64,000 bases of DNA from Chromobacterium subtsugae (GCF_001676875.1 NZ_JYKA01000004.1:124001-188000), one strand, 5' to 3'; shown: positions 8,273-18,469, numbered from the stretch's first letter. Program-made: numbers and translations. Notes: generated by a model not told the origin, from the sequence alone.

Positions 8273-9292
8273 TCAGCCTTCGCGCTTGTTGAGGAATAGC
8301 GTCAGGCTGAGTCCGCCTTCGCCGTCGTTGACCGACTGGATGTTCTTCAGCGTGATGCCGGAGGGCAACAACACGCTGATGCCGTGGCCGACGCCGTAGC
8401 GCGACAGCGTTTTTTCCAGCTGCTTTGCCATGCCCTTGGCCGGCAGCTTCGCCTCGTCGTCCAGCTCGAAGCCATAGGATTCGGCGGCGCTGCCCAGCGC
8501 CTCTTCCACCTGCGCGCGCGGCACGAAGCGCTCGGCGGCGTCGGTCAGCGACTTGGCCGCCACCTCCTCCTGCTGGCTCTCCACCAGCGTCAACAGCTCG
8601 TCCTTGAAGCGCGCCTGCTCCATCGGGTCCTCGATCTCGCCGCTCAGCTGCTCCACCACGCTAGCCAGCATCTTGCTGCTGGACGCCTTGTCCGGCACCC
8701 GCAGCGCCTTCAGGAAATCGTCCAGCCAGAACTTGGCCTCGCGGCTGAGGCGGTCCACTGCGTACACCGTCGGGCCGTGCTCCAGGATCAGCGCGCCCTT
8801 GTCTATCAGCCGCGGATTGATGCCGGAGGCGTGGCTGATGTCGAACACGCCGGCGCCGTCGATGATGGTGAGGAAATCGTCGCGGATTTCCGACTTGAAC
8901 ACCCCCAGCGCGCGCATGTCGCGGTCGCCGTCGGACAGGCCGGAGAATTCGATGATCAGCAGGTCGCCGGCGCTGATGTTGGGGTGCTGCGAGCGGCCGT
9001 ACAAATGCTTGGCGATGCGCTGCGACACCGCCAGGAAATCGATCTCGCCGCGGAAGAACTGCCGCGTGTAGTGGTAGATCTCGTTCAGGTTGAGATCGGT
9101 CTCATGGACGAACTGATGTTTCTTGCGATCGGAGACGATGCCCTTCAGATAGCCGTCCAGCAGCATGCCCGACACCGCCTCGTCGACCGAAGTGGTGCGC
9201 TCAGACAATTGCAGCGGCTCGCCGCGCGTCGGGTTGCCCACCCGATGCACCACCATGCATTCCACCCTGGATTCCGCTATCACCATCGCCAT
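8273..9292 (-). CDS. YejK/NdpA-family nucleoid-associated protein
   Basis: This 339-residue protein belongs to the NdpA/YejK family (37-kDa nucleoid-associated proteins). It has the typical N-terminal block around the TDLNLNEIYHYTRQFF segment and the central GDLLIIEFSGL and DFLTIIDGAGVFDISHA strands. Family members bind the nucleoid; their exact role is unclear. Some have been linked to chromosome organisation or to phage and plasmid biology. The C-terminal third is rich in Glu and Lys and ends in a beta-rich piece (GHGISVLLPSGITLKNIQ). The gene is monocistronic and ends at the perfect hairpin at 8225. Confidence 0.85.
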   Translation of the reverse strand: MAMVIAESRVECMVVHRVGNPTRGEPLQLSERTTSVDEAVSGMLLDGYLKGIVSDRKKHQFVHETDLNLNEIYHYTRQFFRGEIDFLAVSQRIAKHLYGRSQHPNISAGDLLIIEFSGLSDGDRDMRALGVFKSEIRDDFLTIIDGAGVFDISHASGINPRLIDKGALILEHGPTVYAVDRLSREAKFWLDDFLKALRVPDKASSSKMLASVVEQLSGEIEDPMEQARFKDELLTLVESQQEEVAAKSLTDAAERFVPRAQVEEALGSAAESYGFELDDEAKLPAKGMAKQLEKTLSRYGVGHGISVLLPSGITLKNIQSVNDGEGGLSLTLFLNKREG

Positions 9293-9347
9293 CGCTCCGC
9301 AAAAGAATGCGCGATTATTGTCGCCGCTCGCCGCCTTGGCAAGGACT

Positions 9348-11499
<2,152 letters not shown>

Positions 11500-11500
<1 letters not shown>

Positions 11501-12336
11501 TGCTGGAGAAAATCAGCGAGAACCAGGCCTTCGGCGGCTGGCAACAACAGTGGCGGCATCGTTCCGCCATGCTGGATTGCGACATGCGCTTCGGCATCTA
11601 CCTGCCGCCGGCGGCGCGGTACGGCAAGGTGCCGCTGCTGCTGTGGCTGTCCGGCCTCACCTGCACTGACGAAAACTTCAGCCACAAGGCCGGCGCGCAA
11701 AGAGTGGCGGCGGAGCTGGGCATCGCGCTGGCGATGCCCGACACCAGCCCGCGCGGCGAAGGCGTGGCCGATGACGCGGCCTATGATCTGGGCCAGGGCG
11801 CCGGCTTCTACCTCAACGCGACGCAAGCGCCGTGGAGCCGCCACTACCGGATGTACGACTACGTGGCCGACGAGCTGCCGGCGTTGCTGGAAGCGCAGTT
11901 CCCGCTCAACGGCCGCCGCGCCGTCGCCGGCCACTCGATGGGCGGCCACGGCGCGCTGATCTGCGCGCTGAAGCGGCCGCAGGACTACGTGTCGGCGTCG
12001 GCCTTCAGCCCGATCTGCCGCCCGACGGCGGCGCCTTGGGGCCGCAAGGCCTTCGCCGCCTACCTGGGCGCCGATGAAAGCCGGTGGAAGGAATGGGATG
12101 CCAGCCATCTGCTGGCCGAACGCGGCTGCAGCCTGCCGCTGCGAGTGGACGTGGGCCTGGCCGACCCCTTCCTCGCCGAACAGCTGCAGCCGGAAGCGCT
12201 GGAACTCGCGGCCCAGGCCAGCGGCTGCCGGCTGGAGCTGAACCGCCACGCCGGCTACGACCACAGCTACTACTTCGTCGCCAGCTTCATCGAGGCGCAG
12301 CTGCGCTTCCACGCCCGCCATCTGTTCCCGACCTGA
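11500..12336 (+). CDS. fghA: S-formylglutathione hydrolase
   Basis: This 278-residue esterase-D-type alpha/beta hydrolase splits S-formylglutathione into formate and glutathione. The catalytic triad is visible as S146 in GHSMGG, D222 in GLADPFL and H255 in YDHSYYF. The oxyanion-loop segment LSGLTCTDENF at residues 50-60 is typical of the family. Its start overlaps the dehydrogenase stop by one base (TGATG), so the pair forms one operon that ends in the terminator at 12353. Confidence 0.96.
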
Positions 12337-12352
12337 GCCGGACGGAAAACGC

Positions 12353-12384
12353 AAAAAAGCCAGGCATCGCGCCTGGCTTTTTTT
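12353..12384. terminator. Bidirectional terminator between fghA and tRNA-Tyr
   Basis: The stem gccaggc / gcctggc with an atcgc loop is flanked by six A and seven T residues. It can end fghA on the plus strand and the tRNA-Tyr transcript on the minus strand. Confidence 0.92.
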
Positions 12385-12390
12385 CGTATC

Positions 12391-12476
12391 TGGTGGAGGG
12401 AGAAGGATTCGAACCTTCGAAGGCTGAGCCGCCGGATTTACAGTCCGGACCCGTTGACCGCTGGGGTAACCCCTCC
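12391..12476 (-). tRNA. tRNA-Tyr (anticodon GUA)
   Basis: Read on the minus strand, the 86 bases begin GGAGGGG and end CCCCTCCACCA-like, with the CCA encoded at 12391-12393. The acceptor stem pairs ggaggg with ccctcc. The T arm is GGTTCGAATCC, the anticodon loop is CTGTAAA (GTA at the centre), and the extra arm is long as in class II tRNAs. All fit bacterial tRNA-Tyr. Confidence 0.95.
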
Positions 12477-12628
12477 AGAGCGGCGCATCTTATCGGCTCG
12501 CCCCCGGACTGTCAACCTTGCCGGCGCCGTTTTTTGCTCGCTCCATCCCGATTCACAAGCCCTTCCCGCAGCCGTTTTCCTCTTGCAGGCGCGCCCGCGC
12601 CACCACTCAACCTGCTTACGGAAAAACG

Positions 12629-13360
12629 ATGCCTCTCTCCACCCATCGCCCGGTTTGCAGTCTGATCTCCTCCCGCGCCCATACCGACCTCGCCGCCCTG
12701 CCGCTGCTGCGGGACGCGCCCGAGGCGCTGATCACCCATCTGGCGCGGCACACCACTCCGGTTGACGGCAAACAGCGCAAACTGCTGTTCCTGCGCGGCG
12801 ACCCGGAGAATTTCATCGGCCTGGTGCTGCGGGGCGGCGTCTATCACTCGCTGCAGGAGCCGGATGGACACGAGGTGATCATGGACCGCACTCAGCCCGG
12901 GGAAATGGTGGGCGAAAGCGCCTTGCTGCAATCCGGACGCCGCAGCAGCAACGCGCTGCTAGGCAGCAACAGCCAGCTGCTGCTGCTGCATCAGCAGCAC
13001 TTCGCGCCGTTGCAGGACTGCGCGCAGCTGATGAACCGAGTGCAGCAGCAATTGTGCGCGCGGCTGCAGCGCATCAGCAGCTTCGTTGAAACCGTATGCC
13101 TGTACCGGCTGGAAGCCCGGCTGGCCCGCCACCTGCTGGCGGAAATGGAGCAAAGCGGCCGCCCCGGCCCCGATGGCGTGACACTGCCGATGCCGGCCAA
13201 CCAGGGCACGCTGGCCGCCATGCTCAATGCCAGCCGCCCGCGGCTGAACGCCCAACTCAAGCAATGGCAGCGCGACGGCCTGATCCAGCTCTCCCGCCAG
13301 ACGCTGCGGATACTGGATCCCGATAAGCTGTCCCGCATCGCTCGCCAGCTTCAGCCATGA
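12629..13360 (+). CDS. Crp/Fnr-family transcription regulator at the head of the R-body locus
   Basis: This 243-residue protein has an N-terminal cyclic-nucleotide-binding-type beta barrel (about residues 20-135, including LFLRGDPENFIGLVLRGGVYHS) and a C-terminal helix-turn-helix (LPMPANQGTLAAMLNASRPRLNAQLKQW). It lacks the cysteine cluster of true FNR. I prefer the ATG at 12629, although an in-frame ATG occurs 37 codons earlier, because the upstream part resembles no known family member. The gene lies just before the sigma-factor gene in the same direction. A Crp-type regulator near reb genes has been reported from genome surveys of R-body loci, as I recall, so regulation of the locus is a reasonable inference. 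Confidence 0.85.
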   Translation: MPLSTHRPVCSLISSRAHTDLAALPLLRDAPEALITHLARHTTPVDGKQRKLLFLRGDPENFIGLVLRGGVYHSLQEPDGHEVIMDRTQPGEMVGESALLQSGRRSSNALLGSNSQLLLLHQQHFAPLQDCAQLMNRVQQQLCARLQRISSFVETVCLYRLEARLARHLLAEMEQSGRPGPDGVTLPMPANQGTLAAMLNASRPRLNAQLKQWQRDGLIQLSRQTLRILDPDKLSRIARQLQP

Positions 13361-13471
13361 AGACAAAGGAATATTTTTAATAAAAATAACATTCATTTGT
13401 CACCAAAGAGACAGTTCCGTTATGCCTGTTCCGCCATCCTGCAATCCCAAACGTCATAAAGGATGGCCATC

Positions 13472-14134
13472 ATGCAAAGCTTTTCCCAGGCAGCATCGGA
13501 ATCCACTGACTCCAGCTTCTCCATGGTATGGCGGGAAATACACGCCAAACTGCAGCGTCGCGCGCGGCATCTGTGCAAGGGCGATATCCACCGCGCCGAC
13601 GAGTTGCTGTCCGACACCGCGTTCAAGGTGCATCTCTACCTGCAGCACTCTTCCGCCCGGGTGCAAAACCTGGCCGGTTTCATGTTCCTGGCGCTCAACC
13701 ACGCCTTTCTGGACTTGAAGCGGCGCCAGCGCCGGGAAATCAAGGTCATCGATCCCGACTCCGATCCCGACGGCGATCAGGCGCTGTCCTGCACCGGCCA
13801 TGGCCCCACCCCCGAGCAGCAATTATCCCTGCGGCAACAGCTGGCCGAACTGGAATGCGCATTCGCCGCGCTGAACCCGGACCAGCAGCAGCTGTTCCAG
13901 CTGAAATTCGAAGAGGACCTGTCCTATTGCCAGATCGCCGCGCGGCTCGGCATCAACGAAGCGCTGGCCCGCAAGCGGGTGGAACTGCTGCGCAAGGCGC
14001 TGCGCAAGCAGCTGAACCCGGGTTTCACGCTCTCCGATGGCAGCCGTCCATATCAGCAGAAGCGCCAGCGGCAGTCCGCCGCCAATGGCCCGCTCTGCGC
14101 CCCCTGCGCCGACGACAAGGACAAAGCAGCATGA
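13472..14134 (+). CDS. ECF-type sigma-70 factor of the R-body locus
   Basis: The 220-residue protein has a sigma region 2 (about residues 14-85, with RADELLSDTAFKVHLYL and FMFLALNHAFLDLKRRQRRE). It also has a region 4 (LRQQLAELECAFAALNPDQQQLFQLKFEEDLSYCQIAARLGI...ALARKRVELLRKAL). I chose the ATG at 13472 because aaagga at 13458-13463 is well spaced for it; an ATG at 13463 would add three residues. A FecI-like sigma factor controls R-body production in Pseudomonas aeruginosa, as I recall, so this one probably directs the downstream reb operon. No anti-sigma gene is obvious. Its stop overlaps the next start (ATGA). Confidence 0.88.
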   Translation: MQSFSQAASESTDSSFSMVWREIHAKLQRRARHLCKGDIHRADELLSDTAFKVHLYLQHSSARVQNLAGFMFLALNHAFLDLKRRQRREIKVIDPDSDPDGDQALSCTGHGPTPEQQLSLRQQLAELECAFAALNPDQQQLFQLKFEEDLSYCQIAARLGINEALARKRVELLRKALRKQLNPGFTLSDGSRPYQQKRQRQSAANGPLCAPCADDKDKAA

Positions 14135-14313
14135 AATCCCTTCTCCACGCCATGCCGCTCCGGCTGCGCCGGTGGCTTCGCCTCCGGCATATCCTCCCCC
14201 GACGGCCCGAGACAACGCCCCCGCCGCCTGCCGCGCGCTATGAACGCCGAAGCCGGCTGGACCGCCTGTCCCGCCTCACCCTGACCTCTTCCGACGAGGA
14301 GGGCCGGACATGA
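14131..14313 (+). CDS. Tiny arginine-rich protein, coupled at both ends
   Basis: This 60-residue ORF starts on the ATGA overlap with the sigma-factor stop and ends on an ATGA overlap with the next gene. That makes it very likely to be translated. The product is strongly basic in its first part (LRRWLRLRHILPRRP), has a short proline run, and ends acidic (SSDEEGRT). Nothing in it matches a family I know. As a small partner of the sigma factor or of the DUF2589 protein it would be well placed for regulation, but that is only inference. Confidence 0.65.
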   Translation: MKSLLHAMPLRLRRWLRLRHILPRRPETTPPPPAARYERRSRLDRLSRLTLTSSDEEGRT

Positions 14314-14813
14314 CCGCCAAACTGGGCAGCCTGATCAGCGGCCTGAAACGCGCCGTGATCGAGGCGCAACGCAGCGTCTGCCACCAGCACATCGAGGAAT
14401 TGCAGCAATTCTTCGTTCCGGACCAAGAGCAGAACCCGGCGCAAAGCTTCCCCGAGGGCGCCTGGACCGCCCGCATGGTAGGCATGAACGTGCCGCGCGA
14501 AGTGAGCCGCAACGGCGTGGTCACGATGGAGCACCACGAGGTTCAGGTGCCGCTGATCACGCTGCTGCCGCTGAAAAGCTTCGCCATTGAAAAAGTGGAG
14601 GTGCTGACCACGCTCAGCCTGTCGCTGACCGAGCCGCCCGACGGCCAGCCGGACGCGGATGACGAGGCCGCCGACGTGCTGGTTTCCATGCGCAGGCAGG
14701 ACGAACAGACCGCCGAAATCAAGATCGTCATCCAGGGTCTGGAGCCTCCAGCCGGCTACCAGCGCGTGGTGGCGGCCTACGAGAAACTGTTGAACGCGCA
14801 GCTGCCCACCTAA
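14310..14813 (+). CDS. DUF2589-family protein (R-body locus)
   Basis: This 167-residue protein starts on the ATGA overlap at 14310. Its middle (VQVPLITLLPLKSFAIEKVEVLTTLSLSL) is the beta-rich core shared by DUF2589 proteins, preceded by a helical part (residues 5-35) and followed by an acidic linker (PDADDEAAD). DUF2589 proteins are recalled to occur beside reb genes and have no known activity. With the next gene it forms a tandem pair of the same family, suggesting two subunits of one accessory complex. Confidence 0.78.
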   Translation: MTAKLGSLISGLKRAVIEAQRSVCHQHIEELQQFFVPDQEQNPAQSFPEGAWTARMVGMNVPREVSRNGVVTMEHHEVQVPLITLLPLKSFAIEKVEVLTTLSLSLTEPPDGQPDADDEAADVLVSMRRQDEQTAEIKIVIQGLEPPAGYQRVVAAYEKLLNAQLPT

Positions 14814-14849
14814 GCGCCGCGGCCCCCCTCTTAAAAGAAAGGAAACACC

Positions 14850-15524
14850 ATGGCCGATACCTCGGACAACAACCTGTTGAGCATGGCCCAGCAGTTTTCC
14901 GGCCTGCCGATGAAATCGCTGATCGGCGGACCGCTGCAGGCCGCCGCCCAGGCGCAGCAGAGCCTGGCGATGACGCAGACCCAGGCCATCCTGGAAACCG
15001 GCTTCATCCGCCTCGGTGACCGCAACGGCAAGCTGACCGGCTACAAGCCGCTGACTGCCGTCATCGAGATGGCGTCCAGCCGCCCCGGCCCCGCCGGCCA
15101 AGCCTCGTCGGCGCTGACGCTCAATCTGCCGGTGCTGACCTTGATGCACATCCCGTCGCTGGCCATCAGCTCGGTGGACATCGCCTTCGACATGGAGGTG
15201 AAGTCCAGCTTCACCCGGGAAACCGACGAGCAGTCGGCGTCCAAGCTGGAAGCCGGCGCAGCCTGGGATGCCCGCGCCGGCTGGGGCGCCTTCGGCGTCG
15301 AGCTCAAGGGTTCGGTCTCCTACGACTCCTCCCACTCCCGCGACGACAAACAGGGCGTCAGCAAGAGCAACGACGCGCGCTACCACGTGGAGGTGAAGGC
15401 CGAGCAGCAACCGGTGCCGGAAGGACTGAGGCTGCTGCTGCAGGCCTTCGGCAAAAACATGGACATGGCGCAGGCGCCGGCCGACGCGCCGGCCGTCCCG
15501 CCGCCGGCCGGCGCCAAGAGCTGA
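14850..15524 (+). CDS. Second DUF2589-family protein (R-body locus)
   Basis: This 224-residue protein follows aaaggaaacacc and shows the DUF2589 N-terminal block, LIGGPLQAAAQAQQSLAMTQTQ (about residues 24-45). The central strand region LNLPVLTLMHIPSLAISSVDIAFDMEVKSS parallels the same stretch in the preceding gene. The second half is polar and glycine-rich, and the C-terminus is an Ala-Pro tail. No signal peptide or membrane helix is evident, so it is probably cytoplasmic. Its function is unknown; the position before the membrane protein and the first reb gene suggests a role in R-body assembly or control. Confidence 0.8.
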   Translation: MADTSDNNLLSMAQQFSGLPMKSLIGGPLQAAAQAQQSLAMTQTQAILETGFIRLGDRNGKLTGYKPLTAVIEMASSRPGPAGQASSALTLNLPVLTLMHIPSLAISSVDIAFDMEVKSSFTRETDEQSASKLEAGAAWDARAGWGAFGVELKGSVSYDSSHSRDDKQGVSKSNDARYHVEVKAEQQPVPEGLRLLLQAFGKNMDMAQAPADAPAVPPPAGAKS

Positions 15525-15530
15525 CCCCGC

Positions 15531-15561
15531 GGCGCGGCGGCCGGCGATTCGCCGCCGCGCC
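15531..15561 (+). promoter_or_regulatory. Strong GC hairpin between DUF2589 and DUF4239 genes
   Basis: A perfect 10-bp stem, ggcgcggcgg at 15531-15540 and ccgccgcgcc at 15552-15561, has an 11-base loop. No T-tract follows, so it is more likely to stabilise or process mRNA than to end transcription. Confidence 0.5.
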
Positions 15562-15582
15562 CCTTCCGGAGGCCGTCACAGG

Positions 15583-16386
15583 ATGAACGCCATGCTGCTC
15601 CATTTCATCTCCCTGCCCTCATCGGCGCAGATCGCCGCCTGGGCTGCGTCCGGCTGCCTATGCGCCACGCTCGTCCATCTGCTGCTGCGCAAGCTGGCGC
15701 CCGACCATGTCACCCAGAAGCAGAGTGACGAGGTCGGCGTCATCATCGCCGTGGTCGGCATCTTCTATGGCCTGATCATCGCCGCATTGCTGGTTCGGGC
15801 GATCAACCACTTCGACGCCTCGACCGACATCGTAGAGCGCGAAGCCGAGCTGGCCGGCTCGCTCTACCGGATGAGCGCCCAGGGCCTGCCTTCGGCGCGT
15901 CAAACGGTGAAGGACAATCTGCTGGCCTATCTGGACGCCGTCGTCGCCCGGGAGTGGCCGCGCCAACAAGGCGGGGAAGAAGTGCCATCCGGCTCGCCCG
16001 AACTAGGCCGGTTGAGCCGCGCGCTGGCCGGCGTCCGCCCGGCCGACCGGCGGGAGGCTGAATATCTGAATCTGGCGCAGAGCCAGCTGAACGGCCTCTA
16101 CGCCAGCCGCCACGCGCGGCTGTCCGACCAGGCGATGACCATTCCCTGGGACATCTGGTCGGTCAGCCTGATCGGCGAAGTGCTGCTGATTTTCTTCGCC
16201 TGGCTGATGCACGTGCCGAGCAAGGGCGTGCACTTCTTCCTCACCTGCGCGATGGCCGCCTCCATCTCCATCGTGCTGGCCATCATCCTGATCTACGACA
16301 CCCCGTTCTACGGCGACATCAGCGTGTCGCCGGAGCCGTACCGCAAGGTGCTGCATGCCATCCGCGCCGACAGCCTGGACGGCTGA
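15583..16386 (+). CDS. DUF4239 (bestrophin-like) membrane protein in the R-body locus
   Basis: This 267-residue inner-membrane protein has four predicted helices at about 10-34, 48-70, 187-209 and 212-235, with a helical soluble domain in between. The pattern fits DUF4239, a family with distant likeness to bestrophin anion channels. The first helix pair is followed by HFDASTDIVEREAELAGSLYRMS, typical of the family. A purely structural role in the R-body is unlikely. An ion channel or pH-linked sensor would be attractive because R-bodies unroll on a pH change, but this is speculation. GGAGG at 15568-15572 precedes the start. Confidence 0.8.
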   Translation: MNAMLLHFISLPSSAQIAAWAASGCLCATLVHLLLRKLAPDHVTQKQSDEVGVIIAVVGIFYGLIIAALLVRAINHFDASTDIVEREAELAGSLYRMSAQGLPSARQTVKDNLLAYLDAVVAREWPRQQGGEEVPSGSPELGRLSRALAGVRPADRREAEYLNLAQSQLNGLYASRHARLSDQAMTIPWDIWSVSLIGEVLLIFFAWLMHVPSKGVHFFLTCAMAASISIVLAIILIYDTPFYGDISVSPEPYRKVLHAIRADSLDG

Positions 16387-16490
16387 GCCGCGATAAACGC
16401 CAGCCCCGTTCACGCGCCGGCCTCCGCCGCGTCCATAGGGCAAGCGCGCAGCAGCGCCCTCTTCATCCCATTCGCGATCCAGGAGAAATC

Positions 16491-16730
16491 ATGGCAGACA
16501 ACACCGCAGTCAACGGACAGATCACCGACGCCGTCACCCAAACCAATGTCAAGGTGGTGGCGGAAGCGCCGGCCCAGGCGATGGCCTCGCTGTACCAGCT
16601 GGCCAGCCATTCCGCCGGCTTGGCGCTGCAGAACTCGGTCCACAGCCAGCAAGCGCTGAACCAGATTTCCAGCGCGGTGATTTCCAAAGCGGTGTCGATG
16701 ATCCTGTCGATCGGCGAGAAAAGCAGCTGA
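16491..16730 (+). CDS. Short RebB-family R-body protein
   Basis: This 79-residue protein begins with the RebB signature (TAVNGQITDAVTQTNVKVVAEAPAQAM in two blocks), nearly the same as the four paralogs at 22-23.4 kb. It diverges after about residue 30 and stops some 28 residues earlier, without the QQQQNTL...NMGVMQIYS core. It may be a nucleator, a capping subunit or a regulatory variant like the minor Reb proteins of Caedibacter, which is inference. It follows aggagaaatc and precedes the proline-rich Reb-like gene by 28 bases. Confidence 0.85.
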   Translation: MADNTAVNGQITDAVTQTNVKVVAEAPAQAMASLYQLASHSAGLALQNSVHSQQALNQISSAVISKAVSMILSIGEKSS

Positions 16731-16758
16731 GCCGCCATCTCTCACGGAGAGCTAGATC

Positions 16759-17373
16759 ATGCCCTTCCCCAACTTCAAGAACCTGTTCGGCGCCAAGCCG
16801 CCCGCCGGCCAGGACAGCGCCCAGCCCAAACCGGACCAGCCGGCCGCATCCGCCGCCAAAAACGAGCCGGCCCAGCCCCCTGGACCGCCGCCCGCCCCGC
16901 CGCCGCCCAGCCCGATGCGCGGCTTCACCAATCAGTTGAAAACCGCGCCGGATGCCAGCCCGGACACCAGCGCGCTCAACAGCCAGATCGTGCAGGCGGT
17001 ACAGCTTTCCAACAGCGAAACCGCCGCCTACGCCGGCAGCCAGATCGCGGTCGCGCCCAATATGATGATCAGCCAGGCCGGCGGCCTGGTGGCGCAGGCC
17101 GGCGCCAACTACTTCGACAGCGCGAGCAAGCTGGCGCTGGCCAGCAAGAGCGTGCTGCTGAAGAACATGACCGAGAAATTCGCCAAGGAGGACCTCAAGG
17201 GCGCGGCCGAGGACGCGCTGGGCATTCTGATCACCGACCTGCTGGTCGGCACCGCCGCGGCGGTGGCGGCGGCCGCCGGCGCGATGGAGGGCGAGGCCGC
17301 GCACTTCGCCCTGGACAAGATCGATCAGAGCCTGAGCAAGTATCAACAGTTTCTGGATAAAAAAACTAATTAG
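16759..17373 (+). CDS. Divergent Reb-like protein with proline-rich N-terminus
   Basis: The 204-residue product has a Lys/Pro/Ala-rich N-terminal segment (residues 12-53, with a run of prolines near 42-50). A RebB-like domain follows (NSQIVQAVQLSNSETAAYAGSQIAVAPNMMISQAGGLVAQAG, in pieces from about residue 74). The C-terminal third has a hydrophobic alanine-rich helix (LVGTAAAVAAAAGAM). The likeness to RebB is weak and based on pattern only. Such a long fused variant could anchor or scaffold the ribbon. The last codons run into AT-rich DNA, so the extreme C-terminus (KKTN) may come from the inserted segment. Confidence 0.65.
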   Translation: MPFPNFKNLFGAKPPAGQDSAQPKPDQPAASAAKNEPAQPPGPPPAPPPPSPMRGFTNQLKTAPDASPDTSALNSQIVQAVQLSNSETAAYAGSQIAVAPNMMISQAGGLVAQAGANYFDSASKLALASKSVLLKNMTEKFAKEDLKGAAEDALGILITDLLVGTAAAVAAAAGAMEGEAAHFALDKIDQSLSKYQQFLDKKTN

Positions 17374-17432
17374 CGATTTTATTCGATTTTCTAGCGAACA
17401 AATTGAAAACCAAACTGAAAGAGAGCAATTTC

Positions 17433-18284
17433 ATGTGCGAAATTATCAACCACATCAAAGACATTGTACCATTGGAAACTCCAACCATTTCTTTACTAAC
17501 ATTGCAGGTTAGCGAAAGGATCCATGAATTAATCTCACTTATCGAACCAAGGCTGCCAACCAAAACCGACCAACAAATGATTATTGAAAAAACATTCTGG
17601 CCCAAAGGGCATGCCTATTGCATGGCAAACCTCATCATGCCTTTTACTGGAAATAATTTCCTTCCACAAGAGGCCGATGCTATTGACAGAACAAAAGAAT
17701 CGATTAGAAATTTCATGGGTGGGAAAACTAAAATGATTGAATCTACCGATTCAGAAAACACTGCTATCTTTCCACAGGGCGACCAAATAGAGTGGAAAAC
17801 TTTCTCATCAGCACAAAGGGACCAGTCTATCATCAGTGGCATCGTTGCAAAAACCACATCCAACCATGCATTCAATGGCTATCTAGCCCATAGTATCTTT
17901 CAAAAAGATGGGAAATATTATGCAGTCAGAGTAGGGGCTGGAGCATACCCAGTCTCTGGCCTAGGCAGCATAATTGATTTCATCAACACACAGCTCGGCC
18001 CACAAATATGGCAATACAGCGATTGGGCAGTCGATTATAAAAAACATGGCCGCGAAAAATTCCAACAATTCTATGGTAATGATGCTCTAAAGAAGACCGA
18101 AAATCTCTTACGATCAGAAACACCTGACTTTTATATAGACCTACTCCTTGAGAGACAATTAAGACAAGATGATTTTCATGTCCACAACCACCTAGAAGGC
18201 GAATCAGAATACAATCTAAAAACTTTAATAAACCTAGGATGGTGCACCAGAACAATTCAAAAAAACATAATGGAAAATATTTAA
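17433..18284 (+). CDS. AT-rich orphan ORF inserted in the R-body locus
   Basis: This 283-residue ORF differs sharply from its neighbours: codons ending in A or T dominate, while flanking genes prefer G or C. I see no signal peptide and no strong membrane helix. Motifs such as FWPKGHAYCMANLIMPF (about 54-70) and GKYYAVRVGAGAYPVSGLGSIIDF (in the middle) suggest a folded enzyme-like domain, but I recognise no family. I used the ATG at 17433; a TTG at 17403 would add ten residues. The gene lies between the Reb-like gene and a MITE-like repeat, so it was probably acquired. A payload carried by R-bodies is one idea, with no direct support. Confidence 0.7.
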   Translation: MCEIINHIKDIVPLETPTISLLTLQVSERIHELISLIEPRLPTKTDQQMIIEKTFWPKGHAYCMANLIMPFTGNNFLPQEADAIDRTKESIRNFMGGKTKMIESTDSENTAIFPQGDQIEWKTFSSAQRDQSIISGIVAKTTSNHAFNGYLAHSIFQKDGKYYAVRVGAGAYPVSGLGSIIDFINTQLGPQIWQYSDWAVDYKKHGREKFQQFYGNDALKKTENLLRSETPDFYIDLLLERQLRQDDFHVHNHLEGESEYNLKTLINLGWCTRTIQKNIMENI

Positions 18285-18300
18285 TCAAAACTGCCACGCA

Positions 18301-18323
18301 GGTATGGTCCATCGGACCATACC
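18301..18323. repeat. Perfect 10-bp palindrome after the AT-rich ORF
   Basis: The arms ggtatggtcc (18301-18310) and ggaccatacc (18314-18323) pair perfectly around atc, 17 bases after the orphan stop codon. No T-tract follows. It could be a weak terminator for the inserted gene or an operator. Confidence 0.6.
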
Positions 18324-18366
18324 GCGATCCATTTACTCCTCCCTGCCATTCTCGCTCGTTTAGGGC

Positions 18367-18469
18367 GGCTAACAAAATTCCTGATGCGGCGTTGCGCCGG
18401 CTTGTCGTACTCAAGTACTGCCTGCGTCGGCGCGCCTTGCCTCAGCCGTGAAACTGATTTTTGTTAGCC
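18367..18469. repeat. MITE-like element with 11-bp terminal inverted repeats
   Basis: The 103-base segment begins ggctaacaaaa and ends ttttgttagcc, a perfect 11-bp inverted pair. Its interior has a gtactcaagtac palindrome near its middle and no coding potential. This is the structure of a small non-autonomous transposable or dispersed intergenic repeat. It closes the AT-rich insertion in the R-body locus. I saw no second copy in this window and no clear target duplication. Confidence 0.65.

Noticed and set aside
13372-13388. AT-rich near-palindrome before the sigma gene as an FNR or CRP site
   Set aside because: It lacks the TTGAT...ATCAA or TGTGA...TCACA pattern. It is more likely an AT-rich promoter element or the end of the upstream gene.
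17403-18284. AT-rich ORF as a toxin
   Set aside because: No toxin motif, signal peptide or immunity partner was recognised. Only its location suggests such a role, so no functional name was given.
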